From JAJFFW01 sp038531315 (GTDB taxonomy: Bacteria; Pseudomonadota; Alphaproteobacteria; Caulobacterales; Parvularculaceae), in the NCBI GenBank assembly GCA_038531315.1, contig JBCBBT010000007.1, forward strand, positions 8,778 through 72,777: a stretch of 64,000 bases of DNA, written 5' to 3'. Every line of letters starts with the position of its first letter. The first letter of the stretch is position 1. Both the position numbers and the translations under genes were made by a program. Of the stretch, positions 50,512 through 59,539 are shown one piece after another. Under the pieces are notes generated by a model, which saw only the letters and a program-made list of their open reading frames with translations, did no database searches and had not been told where the DNA came from.

Positions 50512-50995
50512 TTGCGCCTTTCTTTGGCCGGCGGTTCAAAAGCGACAAAGGCCGCAACGAAAAATCGGGCGCGCCGCCCTCTTTATGACGAATACGATGC
50601 AGGCCTCGCGCCACGTGGAGGCCTTTCCCGTCTCAGGCAAGCTAGAGCTGCGCGCGGCCCGGCCCCTCGATATCGATGGTTGCTATCGCGATGACAAGGC
50701 GCAATTGCGTCACGGGCCTGCGGCGAGGTCGGGGCTTCATTCTGTCGCGACAAATGTAGCATATTTTTCAGGCCTTTCCGACCCACTTCGACCGGTCGAC
50801 GGCTCTGATTGTCGCAAAGACCCCGCACTGCTCTTGCACTAAGCGGCCGTCTCCACAAATGTTACCGGAAAGCAAAGCGGCGTTATTGCCGCATTAATGG
50901 CCATCTGTAATGATGGTCGCCCGAAGGGGATAATAACGGTGACCCGCCTGACGGCGCGTTTGTCGTGCGCCCGAAAACTGGAAGGGTCATTACTT
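50512..50995. other. Spacer between moxR and sppA
   Basis: 484 bases without a gene I can support. Several short frames exist but none has motifs. It must hold the divergent promoters of moxR and sppA. A weak hairpin ATC-TGTAAT-GAT at about 50910-50925 and a purine-rich GAAGGGGATAATAACGGTG at 50924-50941, which could be a second ribosome binding site and GTG for sppA, are the only notable bits. Confidence 0.4.
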
Positions 50996-52897
50996 GTGCC
51001 TTTAAACGCGTCTTCGACTTCTCAAAATTTGTCGGTCTGGGGTTTCATCAAAGGGTTCGGGAAACTCGTCGTCGGCCTGTTGCTGCTGTTGCAGGGCATT
51101 GTCGGTCTTGTCGTTCTGTTGCTCGTGTTGGGACTGTTTGGCGCCGCGATGAATAACGCCGGCGGCAAAGACGTCGTCAAAGTGCCGCAGGACGCCGCCC
51201 TCGTCCTCAATCCCAAGGGCGTGCTCGTTGAGCAGGCCGAAACGGTCGATCCTTTCGAGGAAGTGATTGAAGAGGCCTTCGGCGCCGATGAGCCGTCGCA
51301 AGTCGAGGTTCACGATCTCGTGCGTGTTATTCGCAAAGCCAAAGACGACGCCCGCATCAAGTCAATCGTACTCGACCTGGGCGAGCTTTATGTGCCCGCG
51401 TTCAGCGCGTCGAAACTGCATTACGTGGCCCAGGAGCTGGACGCCTTCCGCGCGGCTGAAAAAGAGATTATCGCCGTCGGCGATTTCTACAGCCAGGAGC
51501 AATATTTTCTGGCTGCGCGCGCCAACGAAATTTACATGAACGATTATGGCAATGTCGTCCTGTTCGGCTATGGCCGTTACGGCACCTATATCAAATCGCT
51601 GTTTGAAAAACTGAAGATCACCAGCCACGTATTCCGTGTCGGGACGTTCAAGTCAGCGATCGAACCCTTCATTCGCGATGACATGTCGGAAGAAGCCAAG
51701 GCGGCCAACCTCGCTTTTTTGAATGTGCTCTGGGACCAGTATGCGCGTTCGGTCGAAAGCGCGCGGGGCCTCGACCAGGGCGCGGTTGCGACCTACGCGA
51801 ACGAACTCGGATCGATCATGCGCGAAAATGGCGGCGACTTCGCCAAAGCAGCTGTTTCGTCCGGTCTGATCGACGGTCTGAAATCGCGTCCAGAACAGCT
51901 CGCATTGCTGAAAGAAAAATTCGGTGCTGACAAGGACGGCAAGTCTTTCAAGAAAATCGTCCTTAGCGACTATCTTGAAGCGATTGGCGAGCCGGAAGAC
52001 ACCGACGCGCCGAATGTCGCTGTCGTCACCGCCGCGGGCCCGATTGTCGACGGCGAGCAGCCTGTCGGCGCAGCAGCGGGCGGCGATACGGTCGCGAAAT
52101 TTCTGAAAAAGGCCCTCGAAGACGATAATGTGAAAGCGGTTGTCTTGCGGGTCGACAGTCCTGGCGGATCGGCCTTCGCCTCTGAGATTATCCGCGAAGG
52201 CGTGCTGGCGCTGAAGGCGGCGAACAAGCCGGTCGTTGTATCCATGGGCTCGCTCGCGGCGTCAGGCGGCTACTGGATTTCAGCGCCCGCAGACGAGATC
52301 TGGGCTGCGCCGACAACGATTACGGGGTCGATCGGTATCTTCGGCGTCTTTAACACCTTCGAAAACAGCGCCGCCGAACTCGGCGTTTACACCGACGGCG
52401 TCGGCACCACCGAGCTCGCGCCGATCCTCGCCACCGGCATCGGGCCGCTCCCGGCGTCGGCGGCTGATATTATTCAGCAGTCGGTTGAAAACGGCTATGA
52501 ACGCTTTCTCGGCGTCGTCGGCGAGGGGCGTTCGCTTGATCGCGATTATGTCGATGAAATCGGACAGGGCCGCGTCTGGATCGGCGGCAAGGCGCAGGAC
52601 CTGAAGCTGGTCGACAAGATCGGCAGCTTCGACGAGGCCGTCGCGGCGGCGGCTGCGCTCGCGAAACTGGAAAAGTATGACACGGTCGACATGATTGAGC
52701 GCGTCAGTCCTTTTGAGAAGTTTTTCTCTCAGTCCTCTGTTCGCGCCATGAAAGCCATGGGCTTCAAGAAAGACACGATCTCCGCGCACAGCTCATCATT
52801 GCGCAAACTGATCAATGCGGCCGACGAACAAATCGAATTCTTCGATCAGTTCAACGACCCGAACGCGACCTATGCGCGGTGCCTCGCATGTGGTTAA
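50996..52897 (+). CDS. sppA: Signal peptide peptidase SppA, long (67K) type
   Basis: Membrane serine protease that cleaves leftover signal peptides. From GTG 50996 it has 633 residues: one N-terminal helix (VVGLLLLLQGIVGLVVLLLVLGL), an N-terminal domain with catalytic K219 (RVGTFKSAIEPF), and a C-terminal domain with S423 (SLAASGGYWIS), so the Ser-Lys dyad is complete. The start could also be the GTG 50939, giving 19 more residues. Position between the moxR operon and DUF1285 is unusual. Confidence 0.93.
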   Translation: MPLNASSTSQNLSVWGFIKGFGKLVVGLLLLLQGIVGLVVLLLVLGLFGAAMNNAGGKDVVKVPQDAALVLNPKGVLVEQAETVDPFEEVIEEAFGADEPSQVEVHDLVRVIRKAKDDARIKSIVLDLGELYVPAFSASKLHYVAQELDAFRAAEKEIIAVGDFYSQEQYFLAARANEIYMNDYGNVVLFGYGRYGTYIKSLFEKLKITSHVFRVGTFKSAIEPFIRDDMSEEAKAANLAFLNVLWDQYARSVESARGLDQGAVATYANELGSIMRENGGDFAKAAVSSGLIDGLKSRPEQLALLKEKFGADKDGKSFKKIVLSDYLEAIGEPEDTDAPNVAVVTAAGPIVDGEQPVGAAAGGDTVAKFLKKALEDDNVKAVVLRVDSPGGSAFASEIIREGVLALKAANKPVVVSMGSLAASGGYWISAPADEIWAAPTTITGSIGIFGVFNTFENSAAELGVYTDGVGTTELAPILATGIGPLPASAADIIQQSVENGYERFLGVVGEGRSLDRDYVDEIGQGRVWIGGKAQDLKLVDKIGSFDEAVAAAAALAKLEKYDTVDMIERVSPFEKFFSQSSVRAMKAMGFKKDTISAHSSSLRKLINAADEQIEFFDQFNDPNATYARCLACG

Positions 52898-52962
52898 GAC
52901 GCCGCTTGCCCAGCGAAAATTAAACCTGAACAGCGTCGCGCCAATGCGGCGCTGTTTTGCTT

Positions 52963-53532
52963 ATGACCGATCTCATTTCATACGCCGCAGAACTTGAAGA
53001 CCTTGCCGGGGCCGGGCGGTTGCCGCCGGTCGAGCAATGGCGGCCTGAACGGACCGGCGTTGTCGACATTGTCATTCAATCCGACGGCGTCTGGCGCCAC
53101 GAAGGCGCACTGATCCGGAACGCGAAACTCGTCCGGTTGTTTTCAACGATTTTGCGCAAGGACGGCGACGACTTTTATCTCGTCACGCCGGCGGAGCGAT
53201 TGAAGATCACTGTTGAAGATGCGCCCTTTGTCGCCGTCGCCATGCGCGTCGAGGACGATCGCCTCATTTTCAGGACAAATCTCGGTGATCGGGTGACGGC
53301 TGGCGAGGATCACGCCTTATTCATGCGCCAACGGGATGGCGCCGTCACGCCCGCGCCCTATATCCATGTGCGCAACGGGCTTGATGCGCGTCTTGGGCGG
53401 CCTGTCTATTTTGAGCTTGCCGAGCGGGTGGAACACCGCACAGTCGCGGGCGAGCCCGTTCTGGGCGTTGCATCGGGCGCTGCGTTTTTCCCGCTGGAGC
53501 CGCTCGCGGCGTCAACGCCTCAGATCCAATAA
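52963..53532 (+). CDS. DUF1285 protein
   Basis: 189 residues, opening MTDLISYAAELEDLAGAGRLP with the family signature PPVEQWRPERTGVVDIVI and then FYLVTPAERLKITVEDAPF. A small soluble protein of unknown function that often sits next to Nudix and CCA transferase genes, as here. The ATG 52963 is preferred to the TTG 52957. Confidence 0.9.
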   Translation: MTDLISYAAELEDLAGAGRLPPVEQWRPERTGVVDIVIQSDGVWRHEGALIRNAKLVRLFSTILRKDGDDFYLVTPAERLKITVEDAPFVAVAMRVEDDRLIFRTNLGDRVTAGEDHALFMRQRDGAVTPAPYIHVRNGLDARLGRPVYFELAERVEHRTVAGEPVLGVASGAAFFPLEPLAASTPQIQ

Positions 53533-53591
53533 TCAGCACCATGCATTTTGGGCTGACATAGAAGAAGCCCGCGGGCGACACAGGCGATTTA

Positions 53592-54239
53592 ATGAGTGAG
53601 ACCACTTTAGTGAATGCAAGGCCGGATATCCTGAAGGCGCACATTCAGAGCAATTTGCGCCACGCATCCGCGCAGCGCATTCGCGCCCTGTTTTCAGAGA
53701 TCAATCCGGATCTTGTCGGCGATACGCTGTTTGAAAGCCGCTGGAGCGACATTCGCAAAGACGCAGCCGTCTTGGTGCCGATTGTTGCGCGCGAAGAGCC
53801 GACGGTCCTCCTCACCGTGCGGTCGTCCAAGACGCCCTCCCATGCCGGGCAGATCGCATTTCCGGGCGGGCGCGTTCAGCCGGAGGATGCGGACCGAACG
53901 GCGACGGCGCTGCGCGAGGCTGAAGAAGAAGTCGCGATCCCCCGCGGCGACGTCGATGTCGTCGGCGCGCTCGGCGTGCACAAGGGCGGGCTCGGATTTT
54001 CCGTGACGCCGGTGATCGGCGTCGTGCCGCCGGCGGTTGCATTCAAAGCATGCCCGCGCGAAGTTGCCGAAATTTTTGAAGTGCCGCTTTCTTTTGTCGC
54101 CAACCTCGATAATCACATCACGGAGGAGCGCGAGCATAAAGGCGTCAAGTACAATATGTTCGCCGCGCCTTACGGGCGCTTTCATATCTGGGGACTGACG
54201 GCCGGGATCTTGAGAACATTTGCTGAAACGCTGCAATAG
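53592..54239 (+). CDS. Nudix CoA pyrophosphatase
   Basis: 215 residues. The UPF0035 signature for CoA-type Nudix enzymes, VLLTVRSSKTPSHAGQIAFP, then GGRV, and the Nudix helix (ALREAEEEVAI, with A for the usual G) place the metal-binding glutamates. It hydrolyses CoA or its derivatives, presumably in CoA turnover. 59 bases after DUF1285. Confidence 0.9.
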   Translation: MSETTLVNARPDILKAHIQSNLRHASAQRIRALFSEINPDLVGDTLFESRWSDIRKDAAVLVPIVAREEPTVLLTVRSSKTPSHAGQIAFPGGRVQPEDADRTATALREAEEEVAIPRGDVDVVGALGVHKGGLGFSVTPVIGVVPPAVAFKACPREVAEIFEVPLSFVANLDNHITEEREHKGVKYNMFAAPYGRFHIWGLTAGILRTFAETLQ

Positions 54240-54290
54240 GCGCGCGCCCGCTTTACAAGCGCGGCGGGCCCATGTTCTGTGATCAACGCC

Positions 54291-55607
54291 ATGAAAGAGG
54301 AATTTATTCCACTCGCTGAGTTTGGCCCTGATCGGGCGGCGGCGTTCAGCTGGGCGCGTGGCGGTCCCGCCGCCGTCGTCATCGACGCGCTTGTTCAATC
54401 CCAACCGCGCCGGGCGCCGGGCGCCGTTGCGCGGTTTGTCGGCGGATGCGTGCGCGACAGTCTTCTTGGAACGCCGCCGAAAGATATCGACGTCGCGACG
54501 GTTTTAACGCCCGCACAAGTGACGGCCGCGCTGGCTCATGCTCGCCTGCGCGCCGCGCCGACGGGGATCGATCATGGAACCGTGACCGCGGTCGCCGAAG
54601 GGGTCCCGGTTGAGATAACAACGCTGCGGGCAGACGTCTCGACAGACGGCCGGCGCGCAACCGTTGCATTCACTGAGGATTGGTCTGTTGACGCGCGCCG
54701 GCGCGATTTCACTGTCAATGCGCTCTATCTGACGCCCGCGCTAACGGTCTTCGATCCGGTCGGCGGGCTCGACGATTTACAAAAGAACCGTGTGCGGTTC
54801 ATTGGCGACGCCGGCCAGCGCATCCGGGAAGACTATCTGCGGATATTGCGCTTCTTCCGCTTTTCAGCGCGCTTTGCGAGCGCGTTCGATGAGGCCGGCC
54901 TTGCGGCTTGCACGCGCCTCCAAGACGGCCTTCGCTCGCTTTCCGCTGAACGGGTCGGCAGCGAATTGTCATTGATCCTCGCTCTACCGAATGCGCCGCG
55001 CGCCGTTCAGGTGATGGCTGAGTGCGGCGTCCTCGCGACAGTTTTTCAAGACGCCGCCTTCAAGCACGGCGCGGATGTGTCTGCGTTCGCCCGGCTTAAG
55101 GAATATGATCCGTCTGCTGAGGCCGAACTCGGGTTTGCGGTGCTTTTTGGCGCGCCGGATGAGCTGAATGAGGCCGACGGCGGCAAAACCATTGAGATGG
55201 CGCTCAGACTATCCAACAGGGCGGGCAAACGCCGCCGTATGGCGGTGCGGAATGCGCGGCGCATTAGTCAACTAATTGATAATCATAGTACGGACGGGCA
55301 TGCTGCGCGGCGAGCGCTCTACAGGATCGGCGTCGACGGCTGGCGGGATGCTGTCGCGGCGGCGTTTGCGCTTAAAGCCGGCGCAGCCGAGGCGGCGTTT
55401 CGCGCCCTCGAAACACTGCCGTCGCGCTGGACGCCGCCGGCGTTCCCGATCACAGGCGCCGATGTGATGGCCCGCGGCGTGGCGCAGGGCCCGGCGGTTG
55501 CGGACATGCTCAAGGCTGTTGAAGAACAGTGGATCGCCGAAGATTTTCCTGAAGGCGCACGCGCCGAGGAAATTCTTGAACAACGTCTCAAGGCGCGCGA
55601 AGGCTGA
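54291..55607 (+). CDS. CCA tRNA nucleotidyltransferase
   Basis: 438 residues from ATG 54291 (a GTG at 54279 is also possible). Active-site GGCVRDSLLGTPPKDIDV near 55-72 with the catalytic aspartates, then RRRDFTVNALYL and the specificity region EDYLRILRFFRFSARF. Adds or repairs the CCA end. The tRNA-His in this window already encodes CCA, so for it this enzyme would be repair. The C-terminal helical part is normal. Confidence 0.92.
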   Translation: MKEEFIPLAEFGPDRAAAFSWARGGPAAVVIDALVQSQPRRAPGAVARFVGGCVRDSLLGTPPKDIDVATVLTPAQVTAALAHARLRAAPTGIDHGTVTAVAEGVPVEITTLRADVSTDGRRATVAFTEDWSVDARRRDFTVNALYLTPALTVFDPVGGLDDLQKNRVRFIGDAGQRIREDYLRILRFFRFSARFASAFDEAGLAACTRLQDGLRSLSAERVGSELSLILALPNAPRAVQVMAECGVLATVFQDAAFKHGADVSAFARLKEYDPSAEAELGFAVLFGAPDELNEADGGKTIEMALRLSNRAGKRRRMAVRNARRISQLIDNHSTDGHAARRALYRIGVDGWRDAVAAAFALKAGAAEAAFRALETLPSRWTPPAFPITGADVMARGVAQGPAVADMLKAVEEQWIAEDFPEGARAEEILEQRLKAREG

Positions 55608-55622
55608 GACGCGGTCACCGCT

Positions 55623-57221
55623 TCACAGCGGCTTGCGCATATCGTCGAGATAGAGCTGGTATAGCTGCGGCTCGAAGATTGAATTCACAATCGTCTTGGA
55701 CGGGCGGGCGATATCTTCGGGGAACACTCTCGCGCCCGCAAAAACCTGCTCATTCCAGAACTTTGTCGGCACCGTGACGGGCGGCGCGGCGTTTAAGGTT
55801 TGCGCGTTCTGTGCGCCGAGATGAAATCCCCAGACGCCGAAACTCGGGATTGCGATGTTGTAGGCTTGCGTCGCCTCGAAAGCAGCGTCGATTGTCGCGC
55901 CGACGCTCCAGAATGTACGGCGGGCGAAGAAAGGCGACGAGCTTTGCGTAACGATCAGGCCTTCCGGCGATAGCGCGGCCTTGATCATCGAATAAAACTC
56001 AACCGAATAGAGTTTTGAAATCGCCGCATCGTGCGGGTCCGGCATGTCGATGATCACGCGATCATAGCGGACCGGCGCGTTCTGAATAAAGACGAATGCA
56101 TCCTTGTGGTGAACCTCTACCCGCGCATCGTCCATAACGCCTTCATTAAGGCTTTTGATCGGGGCGAATTCGGACGCAAGCGCTGTCATGGCCGGATCGA
56201 TATCCACAAGGTCGACCCGGGCGACGCCGTTATGCTTCAACACCTCGCGCAGGGCCAATCCGTCGCCGCCGCCCAGGATCAGAACATTTTCAACAGGGCC
56301 CGGAAACGACATCACCGGATGGACAAGCGCCTCATGGTAGCGATGCTCATCGGACTGAGAAAATTGCAAATGCCCGTCGATGTAGAGGCGCAGATCGTTT
56401 TTCTTCCAGTCGCGCGTCACGACCAGCGACTGATAAGGCGTTTGTTTCTTCCAGATGATATCGTCGAAATAGAGATGATGCTGCGCAAAGGCGGTGATCT
56501 TGGCGCCGAGCGCGATCAGGATCAAAAGCCCGACAAGAACGCCGCACGCCGCCTGGCCAAGACGGCGCGACCGGGCGACATTCGCCTTCAGAAAATGCAA
56601 TGTCATCAAGGCGACAAAGACATTGGCGACGCCAATGGCGAACGACGCCCTGACAAGACCAAGGCTCGGCAACAAGACAAGCGGAAACGCCACAGACCCG
56701 ATCAGGGCGCCGACATAATCAAGCGACATGACGCTCGCAATCGACCGGCGCGTGCCTGACGACTGAGCGAGGATGCGTGTCAAAAGAGGTATTTCCAGAC
56801 CGACGAGAAAGCCAATCGTCAGGATAAATCCCATCATCACCGTCGTATAAAGCGCCGGCGAAAACGGAAAGGCGACAAAGAGCGAAATCGAACAAACCCC
56901 GCCGATAATCGCCAGAACGATCTCGACAAGGATGAAATTATAGATCAGGCGATCGCGAATATGCTGGCTTGCATACGAACCCGCACCCATCGCGAACATG
57001 AAAAAGCCGATGGTGATCGAAAACTGATAGACGCTGTTGCCGAGGAGGTAACTTGAAATCGCCCCGATGATCAGCTCATAGACAATCCCGCACAGCGCGA
57101 CGACAACGATGGAGCCGAGCAGCGCCGAGCGTCCCAGCGGGGTGATGGAAGAGAAATCTTCGCGTTCTTCCCGCGCGGCGGCGGAGGGCGGGAACGCATC
57201 GGCGATGGTTGCTTCGCTCAT
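55623..57221 (-). CDS. Membrane-fused spermidine/spermine synthase-like protein
   Basis: 532 residues. Seven or so N-terminal helices (about 30-240; MFS-like GFFMFAMGAGSYASQ) are fused to a C-terminal SpeE-type aminopropyltransferase: LILGGGDGLALREVLKH (putrescine/dcSAM site, about 305-321), DLVDIDPAM, and YDRVIIDMPDPHD. Aminopropyl transfer is implied by the fold and by speD nearby, but the membrane part suggests a different or transported substrate. Start 57221, downstream of a lipoprotein gene. Confidence 0.9.
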   Translation of the reverse strand: MSEATIADAFPPSAAAREEREDFSSITPLGRSALLGSIVVVALCGIVYELIIGAISSYLLGNSVYQFSITIGFFMFAMGAGSYASQHIRDRLIYNFILVEIVLAIIGGVCSISLFVAFPFSPALYTTVMMGFILTIGFLVGLEIPLLTRILAQSSGTRRSIASVMSLDYVGALIGSVAFPLVLLPSLGLVRASFAIGVANVFVALMTLHFLKANVARSRRLGQAACGVLVGLLILIALGAKITAFAQHHLYFDDIIWKKQTPYQSLVVTRDWKKNDLRLYIDGHLQFSQSDEHRYHEALVHPVMSFPGPVENVLILGGGDGLALREVLKHNGVARVDLVDIDPAMTALASEFAPIKSLNEGVMDDARVEVHHKDAFVFIQNAPVRYDRVIIDMPDPHDAAISKLYSVEFYSMIKAALSPEGLIVTQSSSPFFARRTFWSVGATIDAAFEATQAYNIAIPSFGVWGFHLGAQNAQTLNAAPPVTVPTKFWNEQVFAGARVFPEDIARPSKTIVNSIFEPQLYQLYLDDMRKPL

Positions 57222-57250
57222 GATCGTCGGTGCGCCGGAGACGGCCCTTT

Positions 57251-57919
57251 TTATTTGCCGGACCGGGTGCCGCCCGAGCGCGCCGATGACCGGGCGCTGG
57301 TGCGCGCGCTTGCTTTGCGCGCCGCGCGTTGTTGCGCCGCTTTGTGATCGCGAACCTTGTGATCGCGCGAGTCCATGGCGACATTGGCGAACCGGTTCGG
57401 TCGGACGCCGGCCTTTGTTTGCTTGTCGCGCAAATCGCCCATCAGAGCGCCGACGAAAAATCCGCCGCGCACGCGATAGCCGTGATGGGCGCCGGTTTCG
57501 TCAATCAGGACGAGGCGCTCATTTTCGGCGTCGATTTCCATCGTGAACAGCTTGCGTTCGCCGGCGGCTTTCTGGTTGTTGATGTCTTTATCCTCAAAGC
57601 CAAGAAAGCTGGCGTCTTCGTTCAGATTGACGCCGATTGGCATATTGTGAAGGCGGGGTTTTTGATTGAGAAACGCAAACAGGTTTCGGTTGAAGTGCTC
57701 CAGATCTTCCTTGCTGATCGTTTCTGAGCCGTTGCTGGCAAACATCCGGTCATAGGCGAGGATCATCTCAACGGTTCGATCCATAATGCCGTAAAAGTCC
57801 GGCGTTTGCGATGAACCGGCGCATCCGCTCAGCGCCATGATCGGCACGAGCGCGATCGCGCGCATGATCGATTTGTACCGTGATTGAGACTTGAACCCTG
57901 TAGGCTTGGACACTGTCAT
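57251..57919 (-). CDS. Lipoprotein with basic low-complexity tail
   Basis: 222 residues (or 204 from the ATG 57865). The lipobox ALSGC lies near residue 33 (15 from the internal Met). The globular middle has no family I recognise; it contains YGIMDRTVEMILAYDRMF and GDLRDKQTKAG. The last 40 residues are Ala/Arg/Ser repeats (KASARTSARSSARS), strongly basic. Sits 29 bases upstream of the membrane spermidine synthase in the same direction, so the two are likely an operon. Confidence 0.75.
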   Translation of the reverse strand: MTVSKPTGFKSQSRYKSIMRAIALVPIMALSGCAGSSQTPDFYGIMDRTVEMILAYDRMFASNGSETISKEDLEHFNRNLFAFLNQKPRLHNMPIGVNLNEDASFLGFEDKDINNQKAAGERKLFTMEIDAENERLVLIDETGAHHGYRVRGGFFVGALMGDLRDKQTKAGVRPNRFANVAMDSRDHKVRDHKAAQQRAARKASARTSARSSARSGGTRSGK

Positions 57920-58078
57920 GAGGTTGGTTCCCGCTGTCTTTCTTCCCGGCGCTATTTTAGGCCAGCTGTCTTAAGGGGGGCTTTACGCCGCGGCCTCAAT
58001 TCGGCCGGGGCGGATCAACACAATCGCAAGGGAGCGTCGATACTCTGGCGGCTGACAAGCCACGCGAGCGGGACCCCT

Positions 58079-58900
58079 TTGTTATTTTCAGGCGCCAAAA
58101 AACGTAGTCCGGAAGGATATCTTTACAGACCCTTAAAAAGGGCTGACATCGACGCCGCCGTCGCAATTGTCGCCGCCCATGATGAGGACGATGCGGCGGA
58201 GGCGGCCTATGCGCTGACCGGCGACCTTTCAGGGTTTTTTGTCGTGGACGTCGATCGCGACGTGGCGGGGTTTACCGGCTATGAGCGGATCTGCGATGCG
58301 CCGACATCGGCCTGGCTTTCGTGGACCTATGTGCGCGCGGATATGCGTAAACGCGGCGTCGGCGCTTTTATGATGGAGCAATTGCGCTTCTCGCTCGCCT
58401 CCACAAAAGTCGAGCGCCTCTTTATCGACACCAGCGACTACAAGGAAGACGGCGTTGATATCTATGCGGATGCGCGGCGGTTTTACGAACGTCTCGGCGC
58501 GCGGTGCGATATCGTGATCCCTCATTTTTATGCGCCGGATGAGCAACGATTTGTTTACCGCTTGCCGCTGGAAGGGGCCGCCTTTGTGGACGCGCCCTCG
58601 CCGGCGCAAAGCGCCGTTCGGTTTGTCGATATCGATCGGGTCAGCGAAAGCGAAACGGGGTTTTGCCTGCTCTGGGAAGAATGCGCGCCCGGCGAGGAAG
58701 GCGCGGCCGACGCGCTCGTCGCGCTCGCCGATGCGGCGCGTAACGCCGGGGCGCATGCGGTGTTTGCTTCACTGCCCTCGCCATACTCGGCGGCGGCCGC
58801 GCCGATGCTCGAGCAGGCTCAGTTCGCCATGGTCGGCGCGGTGAACGATTACTACAGCGCCGGGGTCAACGATGTTTACTGGACACGCACCTTCTTTTAA
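58079..58900 (+). CDS. GNAT acetyltransferase, apparently two-domain
   Basis: 273 residues from a TTG; the true start is uncertain. An alternative is ATA 58040, which has AAGGGAG five bases upstream. The first half is a GNAT domain: LSWTYVRADMRKRGVGAFMM (acetyl-CoA loop) and ARRFYERLGARCDIVIPHFY. The second half ends in AQFAMVGAVNDYYSAGVNDVYW, a second, degenerate GNAT-like terminus, so the protein may be an internal duplication. A nearby speD and spermidine synthase make polyamine acetylation a guess. Confidence 0.8.
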   Translation: MLFSGAKKRSPEGYLYRPLKRADIDAAVAIVAAHDEDDAAEAAYALTGDLSGFFVVDVDRDVAGFTGYERICDAPTSAWLSWTYVRADMRKRGVGAFMMEQLRFSLASTKVERLFIDTSDYKEDGVDIYADARRFYERLGARCDIVIPHFYAPDEQRFVYRLPLEGAAFVDAPSPAQSAVRFVDIDRVSESETGFCLLWEECAPGEEGAADALVALADAARNAGAHAVFASLPSPYSAAAAPMLEQAQFAMVGAVNDYYSAGVNDVYWTRTFF

Positions 58901-58981
58901 CGGCGCGGCGCACAGGTCTTTAACGGCGCCGGGCGCTGGCGGGTAACCACGCCTTAAGGCCCGCCGCCTAGTTTACCCCCG

Positions 58982-59001
58982 GGCGATCGAAAACGGTCGC
59001 C
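58982..59001 (+). other. Hairpin in the speD leader
   Basis: GGCGATCG and CGGTCGCC form an eight-pair stem (one G-U) with an AAAA loop, 19 bases before the speD ATG and next to its purine-rich GGGAGGGGAG ribosome binding site. It could control translation or end the GNAT transcript. Confidence 0.45.
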
Positions 59002-59020
59002 GTCAGGGAGGGGAGCGAGC

Positions 59021-59464
59021 ATGGCGTCTGCAGCCAAAAACCCGAAAAATGCGGGCCCGCAGGCAAAGGACAATCCGCCTGAGGTCGATGCTGATTATTT
59101 CTGCGTTGAAGACGGCGTGCGGTTTGCCGGGCGGCACGTCATTTTAGATTTCTGGGGGTGCGATCATCTCGATAATGCGGACTTTATCGACAGGGCGCTC
59201 AGGAAAGCCGCCGCAGACGCCGGCGCAACGATCCTGCACGGACATTTTCATTGCTTTTCACCCTATGGCGGGGTGACGGGCGTTCTCGTGCTGGCCGAGT
59301 CGCATATTTCAATCCATACGTGGCCGGAGCGCAGCTTCGCGGCGATTGACATCTTCATGTGCGGCGGTTGCGATGCGCAAGATGCGGCGCCGGCGTTAAA
59401 GCGGGCCTTTCAGCCGAGCCGGATATCGGTGGTGACGGAAAGGCGCGGTGTTGACGCCGCCTGA
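59021..59464 (+). CDS. speD: S-adenosylmethionine decarboxylase proenzyme
   Basis: 147 residues of the class 1B (SpeH-type) enzyme. The proenzyme cleaves itself at E93/S94 in LAESHISIHTWPE, giving a pyruvoyl group from S94. H-x-H, FDIFMCG-type loop (IDIFMCGGCD) and the HGHFHCFSP block are all present. Supplies decarboxylated SAM for the spermidine synthase on the other strand. Confidence 0.95.
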   Translation: MASAAKNPKNAGPQAKDNPPEVDADYFCVEDGVRFAGRHVILDFWGCDHLDNADFIDRALRKAAADAGATILHGHFHCFSPYGGVTGVLVLAESHISIHTWPERSFAAIDIFMCGGCDAQDAAPALKRAFQPSRISVVTERRGVDAA

Positions 59465-59539
59465 GCGGCGATTCATCCGGTCAATTCGAATTAATTATTC
59501 AGTATACAGTATAAATACTCAAAGCGCCTGCTGCAGCCC

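Noticed and set aside
50486..50842. 118-codon frame in the moxR-sppA spacer
   Set aside because: No motif, poor start, and it runs through the moxR promoter region. Treated as noncoding.
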